This document shows positions 46,801 through 58,800 of a DNA stretch of 64,000 nucleotides, in pieces; positions within the stretch are counted from its first letter, which is position 1; every line of letters begins with the position of its first letter. A program made the position numbers and the translations under genes. Source of the stretch: Chaunax sp. Z400 (taxonomy: Eukaryota; Chordata; Actinopteri; Lophiiformes; Chaunacidae); contig CM075204.1 in NCBI GenBank assembly GCA_037577475.1, positions 3,972,855 through 4,036,854 on the forward strand, written 5' to 3'. The notes under the pieces are model-generated. The model made no database searches. It worked only from the letters and a program-made list of their open reading frames with translations, and was not told the DNA's origin.

Positions 46801-49800
46801 TTGGAGGTGGGGGGAAGTGGAGGCTGACACAGGACTCCTGAGTGTCTGTGTATTGGCAATGGTGCAGATGCCCGTTGTAAAACACATCAATAATTCAGGG
46901 CAAGAGCATGTGGTGCGCCCCTGTCTGCTTGGGAGAGGGGGGTGGATATCATGTGTTCTCACCAGTTACAACATGACTGGGTGATACTTACAGAATAGTA
47001 AGAGGGAAATGGAAACAGATGATTCAAACAACCTTAAAACATTCAAGCAATCATTTAGAGATTGAGGATCTGTCATAAACCATCAGTGTTGATGAGGAAT
47101 GAATATTAAAGTAGGAATAAAGGAGAAGATTACGGTGAAGAGGAAGAAATTCAGAAAAGCATGTTTGTAGGATTGATTTAGAACAACACATTGAGGAAGC
47201 TGGATGTTGGCACATGTTTGATAACCTCATCTCTAAAAAAATACATTTAAAAAAATCCTAACATATACCTGTGTATCAGTTTCTTTCAACTATAACTGCA
47301 GATTAGTGACAGCAATATGAAGGAATGAAAAGAAACACCTTATTTTGAAGACATGGGTCATATTTGAAGAAAAAATAAAGGCTCAAAATGCTGGATGTTA
47401 TCTGCGGTGAGTGTGTGTTAACCTGGTGGCCCAATGCAGAGGTGTGGAGTTGAGGTCTCCTCCCAGCTGGTCCACTATAGCGCCCTTTGATATGTAGTAC
47501 CTGCACACAAACACAGTAATTAGGTCAAACCAAACACGGCATCTATGACAATGACAATAATACTAATAACTAGGGGTGTAACGGTACACGTGTCTGAACC
47601 AAAACTTTTTGATAGGGGCCTTTTGGTTCGGTACGCACGTGTACTGAAAAAATGTAGCCAGTGCACGTACGGAACTTATTTATGTGCATACAGGACTCAA
47701 ATACCGAGGGACAACTTTAGTGAAGGACTGGATGTTGTTGGTTCAGTCAGTGCAGCAGGCTGGTGTTCAAGGTGACTGCAGACAAACAGGAGTTTGAAGA
47801 CCCTCCCTCATCATTTAAGTCTGCTGTGTGCTTCAGTTTCACGTCAACTATAATGACGACGGACAAAGACAAGTGGATCGTACCAAAGCCGTATGCAGAC
47901 ATTGTGCAGCTGCAATCGGGTATGTAGCTGGTAGCACATCAAACATGCTAACTCACATGAAACGACATCAGCTGAGTGTTAACATTAGTGGGACGAGGAA
48001 AAAAACCCAGTGTAAACCCAGCTCCTCATTGCATTTAAGCGGCTGCTTGCTAATAATTCAGACCAAAGCAATAATAAGAGCCAGAGGTGTTTGTATAGCA
48101 GTGGATATGTGACTGTTCCTAAAGCAGCCCTTTATGAACAGACAGCAGCTACAGTTGTCCACAGCTTATCCAAGGACGACAGATGGGTGGACATCTAGGG
48201 TGACAGAGTTACCCGACAGTAACAACACATTACATTTGATTGATTGATTTTCTTTGGAGAATATGTGTGGTACAGCCCTAAACTGAAGCTGAAAGCTGCT
48301 ACAAGAACAGGTATTTTTTCTATATGCTGCACCTTATTTGATACATTCTTTATTTGTGAGAGTATTTATGCTGCACAGTCCTATTGTAAAGCTGAAAGCT
48401 GCTCATTTGAATACAATAACAGAACAGTTTAAGTACAGTTAATTTTCTACATGCTGCACCTTAATGGATATTTATTTTATTTTTATTTATTTGAGAGAAT
48501 GTTTATTTTGATTTACTTTTTTAAAATAAACTTTTTTTTAGTTAACACATAGCCATAGTCTGTTCAGTTAACCAGTGTTGACTAAAAAAATTTAAAAAAA
48601 ATAAAATGTTTTCTGTTCCTTGTTTCCACTGTACCGAAAACGTACCGAACCATATCATTACACCCCTACTAATAATAATAATGTTATATGTATAACAATT
48701 AGCAAAATCAAAGTGCTTTACCACAAACAAACTCATTGATTAAATATGCAGTGATAAAATGTACAACCATGAATGATTAGAACTGTAAATAAACCACTAG
48801 GATAAACTGTAAAAACAACAAAGTGAATTAAACAAGAGTCATCTAGAGGTGACATTGACACTCAAATCACTTTGTATTTAAATAACCTGGGGACAATTAA
48901 CCACATTATAAAGATCAGAGACTCAGTAAAAGCTACCATAAATTAATGTGGAAGTGTCCGACATGTTTGCAGAGTACGAAAATGAATGTGAATTGCGTAT
49001 AGTGTCCCTCATCTGTATACCATATAAATATTCAAACATTTTTCCATTCTAATTATTCGGGTGGTGATTTTACTGCACTTATTAAGACTCATTTTGAATA
49101 CATGTTTGAAGCACAAGGCTATGTTTTACCATCTAAAGCACACAGAATGTAATTTCTGCCTCTGGGGTTCTCAGCCTCAATCAAAACAATGAAAACAAAA
49201 TTGAAGTAGCGTGGGACCATATGAGTTGATCCCTTCATTGTTAAATAATCACCATTGAACATATTTAAAAACCTCTACTGCCACCACCAGCTTCATACAA
49301 ACATGATTAGACTCACTTGACCAAGTCTATCCTGTTGTTGATGGCAGCCCAGTGCAGGAGTGTCACGTTTTCTTTATCTGGCTGTCGAACGTCAAAGCCC
49401 GCCTCCACCAACTCCCTGCAGCGCTCGAAGATGCCGTACCTGTGGATGAGTGATGGAAAGTCATTAAAGTCTCCTCACACACAACTACATGGACAAACGC
49501 ATATAAACACAGGGTTAAACACACCAGAGACACAGAGACAAAATACACACACATAAAAACTGACAAGTGGAAAAAAAGACCCAAACAAAACACCCACACT
49601 GTGTGAGAACCTGGCACCATCTTTATAGCAGATATTCCAAGCCTCAAATCAAAGCAGCATAAATCTGTTGTCAAATAACATCGCAGACAAAGCTTCTATT
49701 GTCTTATGAGAAAACTATTTTCACATTTCTCCATTTGTCACCTACACACTCTTATCCTTTTCTCAGCTTGTTAATAAATTCATTAGCACGTGCTGAATCT

Positions 49801-52800
49801 GAAAATCACAGTTGCAGATATGGTGCCATTAGTTCCAGATTTAACATTTAAGGCATCTTAATAACACAGTAACACATAAATAAATAAAGAGGTAACTCTG
49901 CTTCCCTTAAGTAGTGAAGACCAGTCAAAGAACAGCAAACTGCAAATTTGAACAAACAGGCAATTCTTTGAATGTATTTGAAAATAGCCTGGATAGCAAG
50001 AGAGAGAGTGTGTTACCCTTTATACTTTTAGGTGTAACATCAACTGCATTATGTGTCTTTAAATGCAGTCAGAAAAGTTGACATTGCCTCTGCTGCCAAA
50101 CTTGGGTTGCAGGGAGCAGGTGAGTCCTTGTTGCCAATTAAGGACACAGCTTTTTGTATGACGTCTGCAAACAGCCTAATCTTTGCTGGTTATTTTACTA
50201 TCTATAATACTATCTATACTATCTATACTTTTGCTTCTCAAAATGTTTGAAGTCATGGTTAATTAGCTTTTACTGATAAGTCAACAGGGTTGCACAGGTC
50301 AAGCTGAGAGTGAATTTTAAAGGCAACCTCTTGCAGCAGCTGTCGTTTGCTCTTATAGACTGTAAGTTTTCAATTCAGTCAGGTCATTACAGTTCAGTCA
50401 TTTATTTTTTCCCACTTCAGAATGGCACATCAAATTCTGAATAAAGCATCATGATGGCCCTATTGTCGTCCTTCCTGAGTGTGAATTCTGACATCACATG
50501 ATACAACAACACACTCACTGTGTGGCTTTGACAATGTCCCACGTGCTGTAGTCATCCACATGGTTTTTACGGCTAACATTCTCACTGTAGCCGTGGTTGT
50601 AATGACTCTGGGGTTTGATTTCCTGAACAGGGAGAGAGAGGACAGGAGACAGAAACACAAAGATCAAGAAAAGTTGGTAACTCTGTGCTGCATAATGTTG
50701 AACATACTAAAATGCACTAGCGGGTGGGGCGGGGTTGTGTATTATATAATTAATTCATAATACAGAAATGAAGTGTGTAACATGAATAAAATCTATTGCA
50801 GAATACAGAATTACTTTTACAATATTGATATATTTTCTGGAAATTCATTTGCAAAACAGTAACCATATAAATCATCCAAGTCCAGTAATGCCATCAAGAC
50901 TTTCAGATTGATTTGGAACATTTTAGGACAGCTACTTGAACATCTTAAGGTCTTAGACTTTTTCTGCTTTATTTGTGATAGCTGACAGCTGGAGGGGGCC
51001 GCGGCCTGAATGTAAAGCCAGAACGCTGTGGTAAGAACTCAGCCTTCATACACTGCACACACTTTAAAAAGTGAGTTACAGGGCACCGAAATCCCTGCAG
51101 TTCTCAGTATATTAAATATTAAATATGTCAACACTGGGTGACAAACTGGAACCCTCTACTGGTTTACATCTTCAAGATAATGCACAAAGAATTGTTTATT
51201 TACTGATCCTTTGAGGAAAGCTCTGCCTAGCCTTGTCCACTATATTGACAATAACCATCAGTAGCTGAGGAACATTTAGAGGACCAAATGTGGAATGAAA
51301 CTTCAATTCCCACTGAATGAGCAGAGTGCTACTTGACCCTGCATATTTACGAGCTTCTTGTAAAAACTGAAAGCTCGTGATGGACTTGTGGATACTGGTT
51401 CAACCAATAATGCTAACCTTGTGAAGGGTCATGCAGCCAGTGGTCCTATTAGCTGACTCTGAAGAAGAAGAGGAAGATCGTCACTGCCTCCATGACAAAT
51501 GGACAGTTTGCAGACAGGGAGTACAGTATCGAGGTGTTTTTCTTGCCAGGTTTGGCACTACTGGGCAAAGTCAACTAATAGGACCGTTAGCTGTATGGCT
51601 AACTGAGCAAACTAATTAACGGTTAGGGATAATTTTCAGAACAAGGGAAGCCTTTTTTCATTGTGAAACTCAACATATAACATATAAATCAACAACAGTT
51701 GAGGCAGAATAACCAGAGGATATCGGAGGGAAAATGAAAAAAAATTGAATCCATAAATTATATTGCCCTTTCATCGAAATCAGTGTCTGAAGTGTTTTTG
51801 TACAGTGATCATTGAGGCCTTACTATACACCCCAGAGTGCTGACGGAGTCATCAGCATTTGTTGTATCATTTCCCATGAAATGAAAAATTTTACAAATAC
51901 AAACAAAAAAATGACTTCATAATTTTTGGCCAAGATAATGGCATATAGGTGACGATCAGCACAAGATATACTGATAAAAAAACAACACTTAAACATCTCA
52001 GTAGAAACTCAAAACGCCCTGCAAACACACATGGGTGTTTTCGCTGTATGGGTGTGTAACTCATACGAGGTAAACAATCGACTTCCAGGTGAGCATTTCA
52101 AGATTTCAACAACTTAAGGGAAAAAACCCCACTGGCACACAAAAACTGCTGTTAAAAAAACTACAATGACCTGGAATGAGTGGAGCTAGAAGCAAGAAAC
52201 CTGTTTCAGGTAAAAACAAAGATAACGAAGGAAAAGAAAAGAAAATGACGAGCGACGACACAGCCACACACGATTAGCTGAAGCAGAGCAATGAGTGGAG
52301 GAAACGGAGACCACCAACACCGAGCTGAGAGACGCCCTGCTTCACTCCCTAAAACAGAGGCTCCTCCAGGCTAAGGTGACGGATCTCGAAGCAAGCCGTA
52401 ATAATATTTGCATATATGGTATTAAAGAAGGCACGGAGGGAAGCTCAATGCTAACTTTCATTTGATAACTTTCTGAAGACGCTGCTGGAGCTCGACAAGA
52501 ACACAGACCTACAAATTCAGTGAGCCCACCGATCAATCGGCCCTATACCTCAGGACGACACCGTCTCAAGATCTATTCTGGTTAACTCCAAGAGACATGG
52601 TATTAAGGACAAAATACTTAAGAGCCTGGGCAAAGAAGATCACATATGAGGGGAAAAGTGGTGGCGTTTGCACAGGATTAGCCCACTGACGTGAACAATA
52701 AACTTAAGGAGTAAAAAGACATAAAAAGGCCCCTTAAAGAAAAACAGATTTGCTTCCAGACACCATACCCTGCCAAGATGAAGATCTACTGGGAGGAGGA

Positions 52801-55800
52801 GAGGCTGCACCCTGGACCTGCTGCAGCCGACCAACATCAACTGGAAGCAGAAACTCACGCAAGGTGCTCACTGGAGCAGAAAGAATGACCGAGGCCGAGA
52901 CAGGCTCAAAGATTTCTAACGCATATATTAACGGGGATCAGCAGGTACTGTTGGAATAATCTCACATTGTAAAAATCTCCCGGCTGCTAACATTCCCAAA
53001 GAAGTAAATACACATATACAACTTGATAAGCCCCTTATTTTGGGTACAAGAACACATTTTACAGCACAATGACAACAGGTCATAAAAGAGGAGTCGCAAT
53101 ATTATGACATAATTCTGTTAATTTTGAGTTGGTTAAGGAGATAAGGGATAGTGAAGGCAGATATGTTCTAATACAGGGCAAGATAGAAAACAAATTGACC
53201 ACACTTTGTGTTTATTTACCCCCACAAAGTGATCTAAGTATCATGAAAAAAGTACTTGAACTGATTTCCTCAGAATCACAAGGCACATTAATATGTGCAG
53301 GAGACTTTAATACAGTAATAAACAGTAACTGGGATAAATCTAATAATAAGAGAAATGTGCCTCTGCACGACATCACTACAGCCTTGTCTATCAAACAACA
53401 ACATGATAGTTTGTTGGGAGGAAGGTGTTCCACGTTCGACTTGCACTGTAACCATCAGGAAGTGATATTTCAGGTGGTACAACACTGACATACTGGAGCT
53501 GTATTTTAAGATGATGCTGTAATATTAACATTGAGCACTGTCTTCTTGATGAGCAATCCATGAGTTCATAAAAAGCCTCTGAACATCAACCAAACATTTA
53601 CTTCAGAGTCTGCATGTCTTGTACCAAAACTTTTGTTGAGTCTGAGTTGTTTTTCAGACTTGACAGTGTTCAGGTGCATTTTGCTTTTGGGAACTTTTTC
53701 CGATTAATCCAACACCACATGCACGATAACTGCTAAAATGCACTGCCATGATTGCTGAAATTGAACCATCATAATGTTGTTAGTTGCTTTTTCTGCTATG
53801 AATACTCAAAATGTCTGAAAAATATTCATGAAAAAGACTCATCTGGGAAAAATTATGCTTTAAAAGGTTTCAGTTTGCAAGTCTTATTCACAGAGCAAAT
53901 TAACATGTATAGTGTACGATATACAGCCTCCCAAAGCATGACTGAACAACAGGACAGAGTCAATGGTTACACCAGACTCTCAGTGCCTTGCTCCGAGACA
54001 CTGACATTTTAATGATCAACAACAGCATTAAAAGAGGACGACACAGGCTGCAGGACAAAGACAGGCTTGTCCAGCCCTGTTGCTGCTGAACATCTAATCT
54101 GTCACACAGATGTGGCACCTGTGCTACTTACATTCAATTAGCCTCCATAGTAACGCCAGGGTACCACAATTAGCCTTCATCACCCGGAAACAAGAGCTGC
54201 ATCTGGTCACACTGCCTTTTGCCATTCTCATTCTGGACTCGAGTGCTGAAACTAATGCTAAACTAAGTTAAGTCATTTCTGATGTACTGTTGCAGAGTAC
54301 TGTAATTGAATTTAGTTTTAATTACTAAAACTGGCATGTTTGACACAGAAGTAAAAATTTGAAATGAAATTTAGAGTGAAAACTACGACGCGTGAACTGA
54401 CATTAACCGTCAAACATTGTGGTATTCAACATTGTCACCTAAAAAAGCTCAATATTTTCTTCAATCACCAAGCCTGCAGTGTGAGGTACAAAGATACTTA
54501 GAGCTGCACCGTCTTTCCTCTGAGTTGAGCTTGGGCTTCCCTGCAGAGTAAAAGGGATGTGCTGAGCCAGCATTTCTGCTACAATGGGGACTGATGGGAA
54601 ACAAGATGGTGAGGGTGTCTGAGAGAAACTACAGATAGACACACAATACAGACTGATTCATGTATCCCCTTGACTAAGTAGGGTCACTCTAATTAATATG
54701 GCAAAAACTATGAAGAGGATACATTTTTCCATATTGAGATCAATATTGATGTTTATCTGCCAGTCTGAAGAGTATCCTGATGATGACTGACCTGAATAAA
54801 GCAAATAGTTCATTAGCTAAAAGAATATAGAATAAAGTTAGAATATAGTTAAAAATATTCTATCATAATGTGCAAACATGGCTGGGTTGATACATTTGCT
54901 GTGTTTCCTGACTTGACTGTCACAGACTGACTGCATATTTTGCAGACTGACTTGATCTGTGATGTTTTTACCCTTTTTGCTGACAATTTCTGCTTTCATG
55001 CCCCTCAGTTCAACACATTTTTCTTATTCAGAGAAGATAATCTTTCTTCACCTTTAGCTTACCTGTTTTGCAGTATAAAATGGGTGCGTACTTTGGCATG
55101 AAAGCCAAAACCTACAGACTGAATGGCTGTTGTCATTTTTATTGCTGCCCTGTAATAGGCTGTAAGATCTATCTTATTAATCATGGCGAGCAAACAATGT
55201 CCAAAGTCCAGTATTGTAGAATGGGTATTTTCAATGAAACTACAAGCGGTGATTGTGCCAAGCTTGCTAGCTAATCATTATAGAATCCAATACAATCACA
55301 GCAAGTAACGCAGTTGCTTTTTCAGATAGAATTTGCCGAAGAGGTCTGTGCGACAACTGTCACACTGCTTCACATTTTATAATGATGTTATCCAAAATGA
55401 ACACATTTACGTTAACAGCAGGATAAGCTTTAATTTCTAGTTCCCAAGTATTTCAAATTATTAGTAATAAGGGGAAAGAGTATCACTGTTGCTGCCATAC
55501 TACCTTGATAATACAAACAGAGGAGTGATTTTATTTTAGAGAGTAAATCAGACAAAGGAGGATGTGAGAGCAGGTACAGTATATGAGAATGACAATCTCA
55601 TATTTTCATTCCTGTATTTTGAAAGTGTCAAAGTTTCCAGGAGACGTTTGTGCTTTTCACTGCCAAGTTTAGGTCTTTTACAACTTGTGCTTCTCCTAAC
55701 AGTTTAGTTGTCAGAGAAAAGAGTAGGCAGGTGAGAGTCCCTCACTTGTGATCGTGACTGTGCCAATCTTTCTTCCTACAACATACTGAGAAACAGTAAC

Positions 55801-58800
55801 CCGGCAGAAAGTGGAGGTCTATTCCTCATCGTCCATCTGGATATTCAATCGAGGAAAAGTGCTTGCATTATATCGATGGGGAATCTGCATTCCTGTCAGT
55901 CGAGGGAAAGGGGGAAGAAGGCCCAGCTCTAAAGCCACCACCAGATGTTAAATCACTTTGTCCCTCTCAACCGTCTGTGGAGATAACCTTTGACCTCTTA
56001 CCACTCACACTAGCTCCACTCCTTCTCTTCATTCCACCCTGCTATCTGAAAATATGATGATGGCATTTGTAACTGGAGTGATAATTGCAGTCTGCAGATT
56101 TTTTTTCACCTCTTAATCACACTTCTGGTTACTGGTGATGCGTACAACAACTTAGCAGGCATCAGCAAAGACAATATCAACTAAACATATTACCAATATC
56201 ATGATTTTAGGCTGAAACCTCATCTGCTAAGTGAGGCAGCAGTCTTTGCTTTTGTCAGTGGGACAAATGGCAAATTACCACACCTGGGGGGTGGGGTCAC
56301 ATCTCACGTTTATTGGTTTACAGTAGAATCAACAGCAGCACTAACGGCAGCAACAATACAAAAAACAGGGTTTTTTAAACCGAGTAACAGACACTGCACC
56401 CTCTTACTTTCAGTGTATGCCTCTTACCAAAATGCAGATTAAGCCTTAAATGCCATACATTATCCGATTACAGGTCTATCTTAAAATGATTTTTTTTCTG
56501 TAAAAATATCAAATATAGGACAGCAAACAATATGTCTGTTGATTAAAATATTTATAATTACTACAAAAATGTCAAAATCCTGGCAAATAGACCATCAGAC
56601 GGCCTTAATAGCTCCGACGTTGTTCATCGGTTCACAGTGCCATCTTGTTTATGTGCCACATACTGTCGTGAGATTTCATAAAGTTCATATACAGGATCAG
56701 CTGACTTAGAATGAAATTCTCACATTCTTGTGACCTTTGACCCACAGTACAAAGCAGAAGAAAACCAAGGACTGTCTGTGTCAGAAGAAGATGAAGTTTT
56801 TTGCTGTCACAAAGCTGATAAAGATGGTACTGAAAGAGAGATCAGGACCATCAAAGGATCGATCGAGCAAGAATACATGAAGAAACACTAACAACCCACC
56901 ACCACCACCATGTAGCCTCAGAATGCTCTATTTTCCCATTATATTTTTAAAATCTCCGCACCATGCCCCCATAAAGGATGACTAATTTTCAGTTTGACAA
57001 CATCATTTTCTTTTTCATTGGTAAAGCTAAAAACACTTTATGACTTTTCTGAGACTAGATTTAACTTACTGTGTTTTCCCTCGCAATGTCTGCAGCCAAA
57101 GCTCACAATCAGATTTGATTTGAGATGAGAGCCATTTCGAGGGACTAAGTCAATTTTCACAGTTTACATGCATGGGTCAGGAGAAAGCAGAGGAGAAACG
57201 TTATATTTATGAGCCAAATAATTTGGATGCTCCAAACAAACAGAATGTACTTATTCCACTTCAAATGAAGTTTTATATCATGTGGCTGAGCATTTCCCCC
57301 CCACATTTATGTGCCTCTATAAAAAAAATATTATTTGAATGGTTTTGCATGCACCCAACTGTGTGTGTTTTTCGATTAAATGCAACATGTGATTGGCCCA
57401 CTACTGCAGCTACAGCTAGCAGCAATATACAAGTATGTCGACTCTGTCAAGTGCCCAGGTCAGTGTGCCAAGATAACAACAAAACCAAAGGTATCAAATG
57501 AAGTAGTACTCTACTGGTATTGGTATTTAAGGGTTTGGTGGTTTAAGGGTAGTGTATTGGAACTGGTCCAGTGCTAGAGATCACTCATTCGAAAATGCAA
57601 ATGAGTTGGGAAACAGAGGAAATTTCTCCTTATATTACTTGAGAGAGGAAATACACTTGACATGTTAAACTGATCACAACAAAAAAAAAAAGGTGCATGG
57701 GCCTTTTGAGTGTGCAGCCAAACTTTCCATGCTCTAATTCAGGTGCCTCATACATTCAGCCTCACTCTGGTCTCACTACAATTTATGTGATAACCCAGAT
57801 TCCAAGCAGCACCCGGTTAACTTAAAACCAAGCCTGGATAAGTGCATAGGAAAATTACCTACAGTTATCATGAAGCTACTAAAATCACACGTTTCCTCGA
57901 CATGAAGGCAAATGTGCAACTAAATGTAATATTGTAAATCCTCCTGTGCAAAGATTTAAACAACTGTGAGAAATGTAAAATTTCCACATTAAAACAAGAC
58001 CTTATATTATTTGCCGAGTTGTGTTCTTGCATTACCCCAAGTGTTTCCAACAGTGTTCAAACCCAGAGAAGTCAGTAATTTTATTTAAGACGACGATGTG
58101 TTTAGTCACCTATCACTATAACTTTGAGAAGTGAGTCAGGCGGTGAGTCAATGAACGTGGCCAAACGTCAACATTTCTGCCAAAGTCACTTCAGCTAGAT
58201 TTTCATCTGTAACCGTAATTTAGACAAAAAAGGAAACAACTTCCATTATTTCACGTTACTTAAGTCTTCTGTTATTTTTATTGAGAGACCACTGACAGCA
58301 CAAACTACATACTGTGTTTAAAGAAGTTTATTTCTTGCAAGATTGGAGAAAATTATCTTTGAGTAAAAGTGCATACACAACTTGTATATAAAGTCAAAAT
58401 AAAGTCACATACTGGCTCTGATTGAAAATTCAACTTTTGATGGATGGAGTATTTACCTTTGCTCCTGAACAAAAGCTCCATAAAAAAATTTATTTTCTCA
58501 ACTCCACAATGCTGTGACATTGGCAGCATTTCTACCCCTTTAAATCTCTGCCAGTCAATAGCTGGGTGTACATGGATCTCTTTATTCCGATTAAAAGCAG
58601 TTTAAAAGCTCAATCGGAATGAAAATGCTCCATATAAACACCTAATTCGGAATAAAAACACCCAAACCGAATGAAATTTCTTTCGGTTGCAGAGGGGTAG
58701 TATAAACCTTTTCTTGAACCGATCAGAAGAACAACAGTTCCATGTAAACGGTGGAACAGAATATCTACTGGTAGAGTTCTGTCTGCACTGCTCAGAGTCA

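Larger units (their letters stand above)
43978..47422 (-). other. zdhhc17: zdhhc17 intron 4
   Basis: Contains the GGTA/GGAA array and an inverted-repeat element. 43978-44916 and 46746-47422 show nothing else. An 88-codon frame at 44659-44925 matches no family I recognise. Confidence 0.9.
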
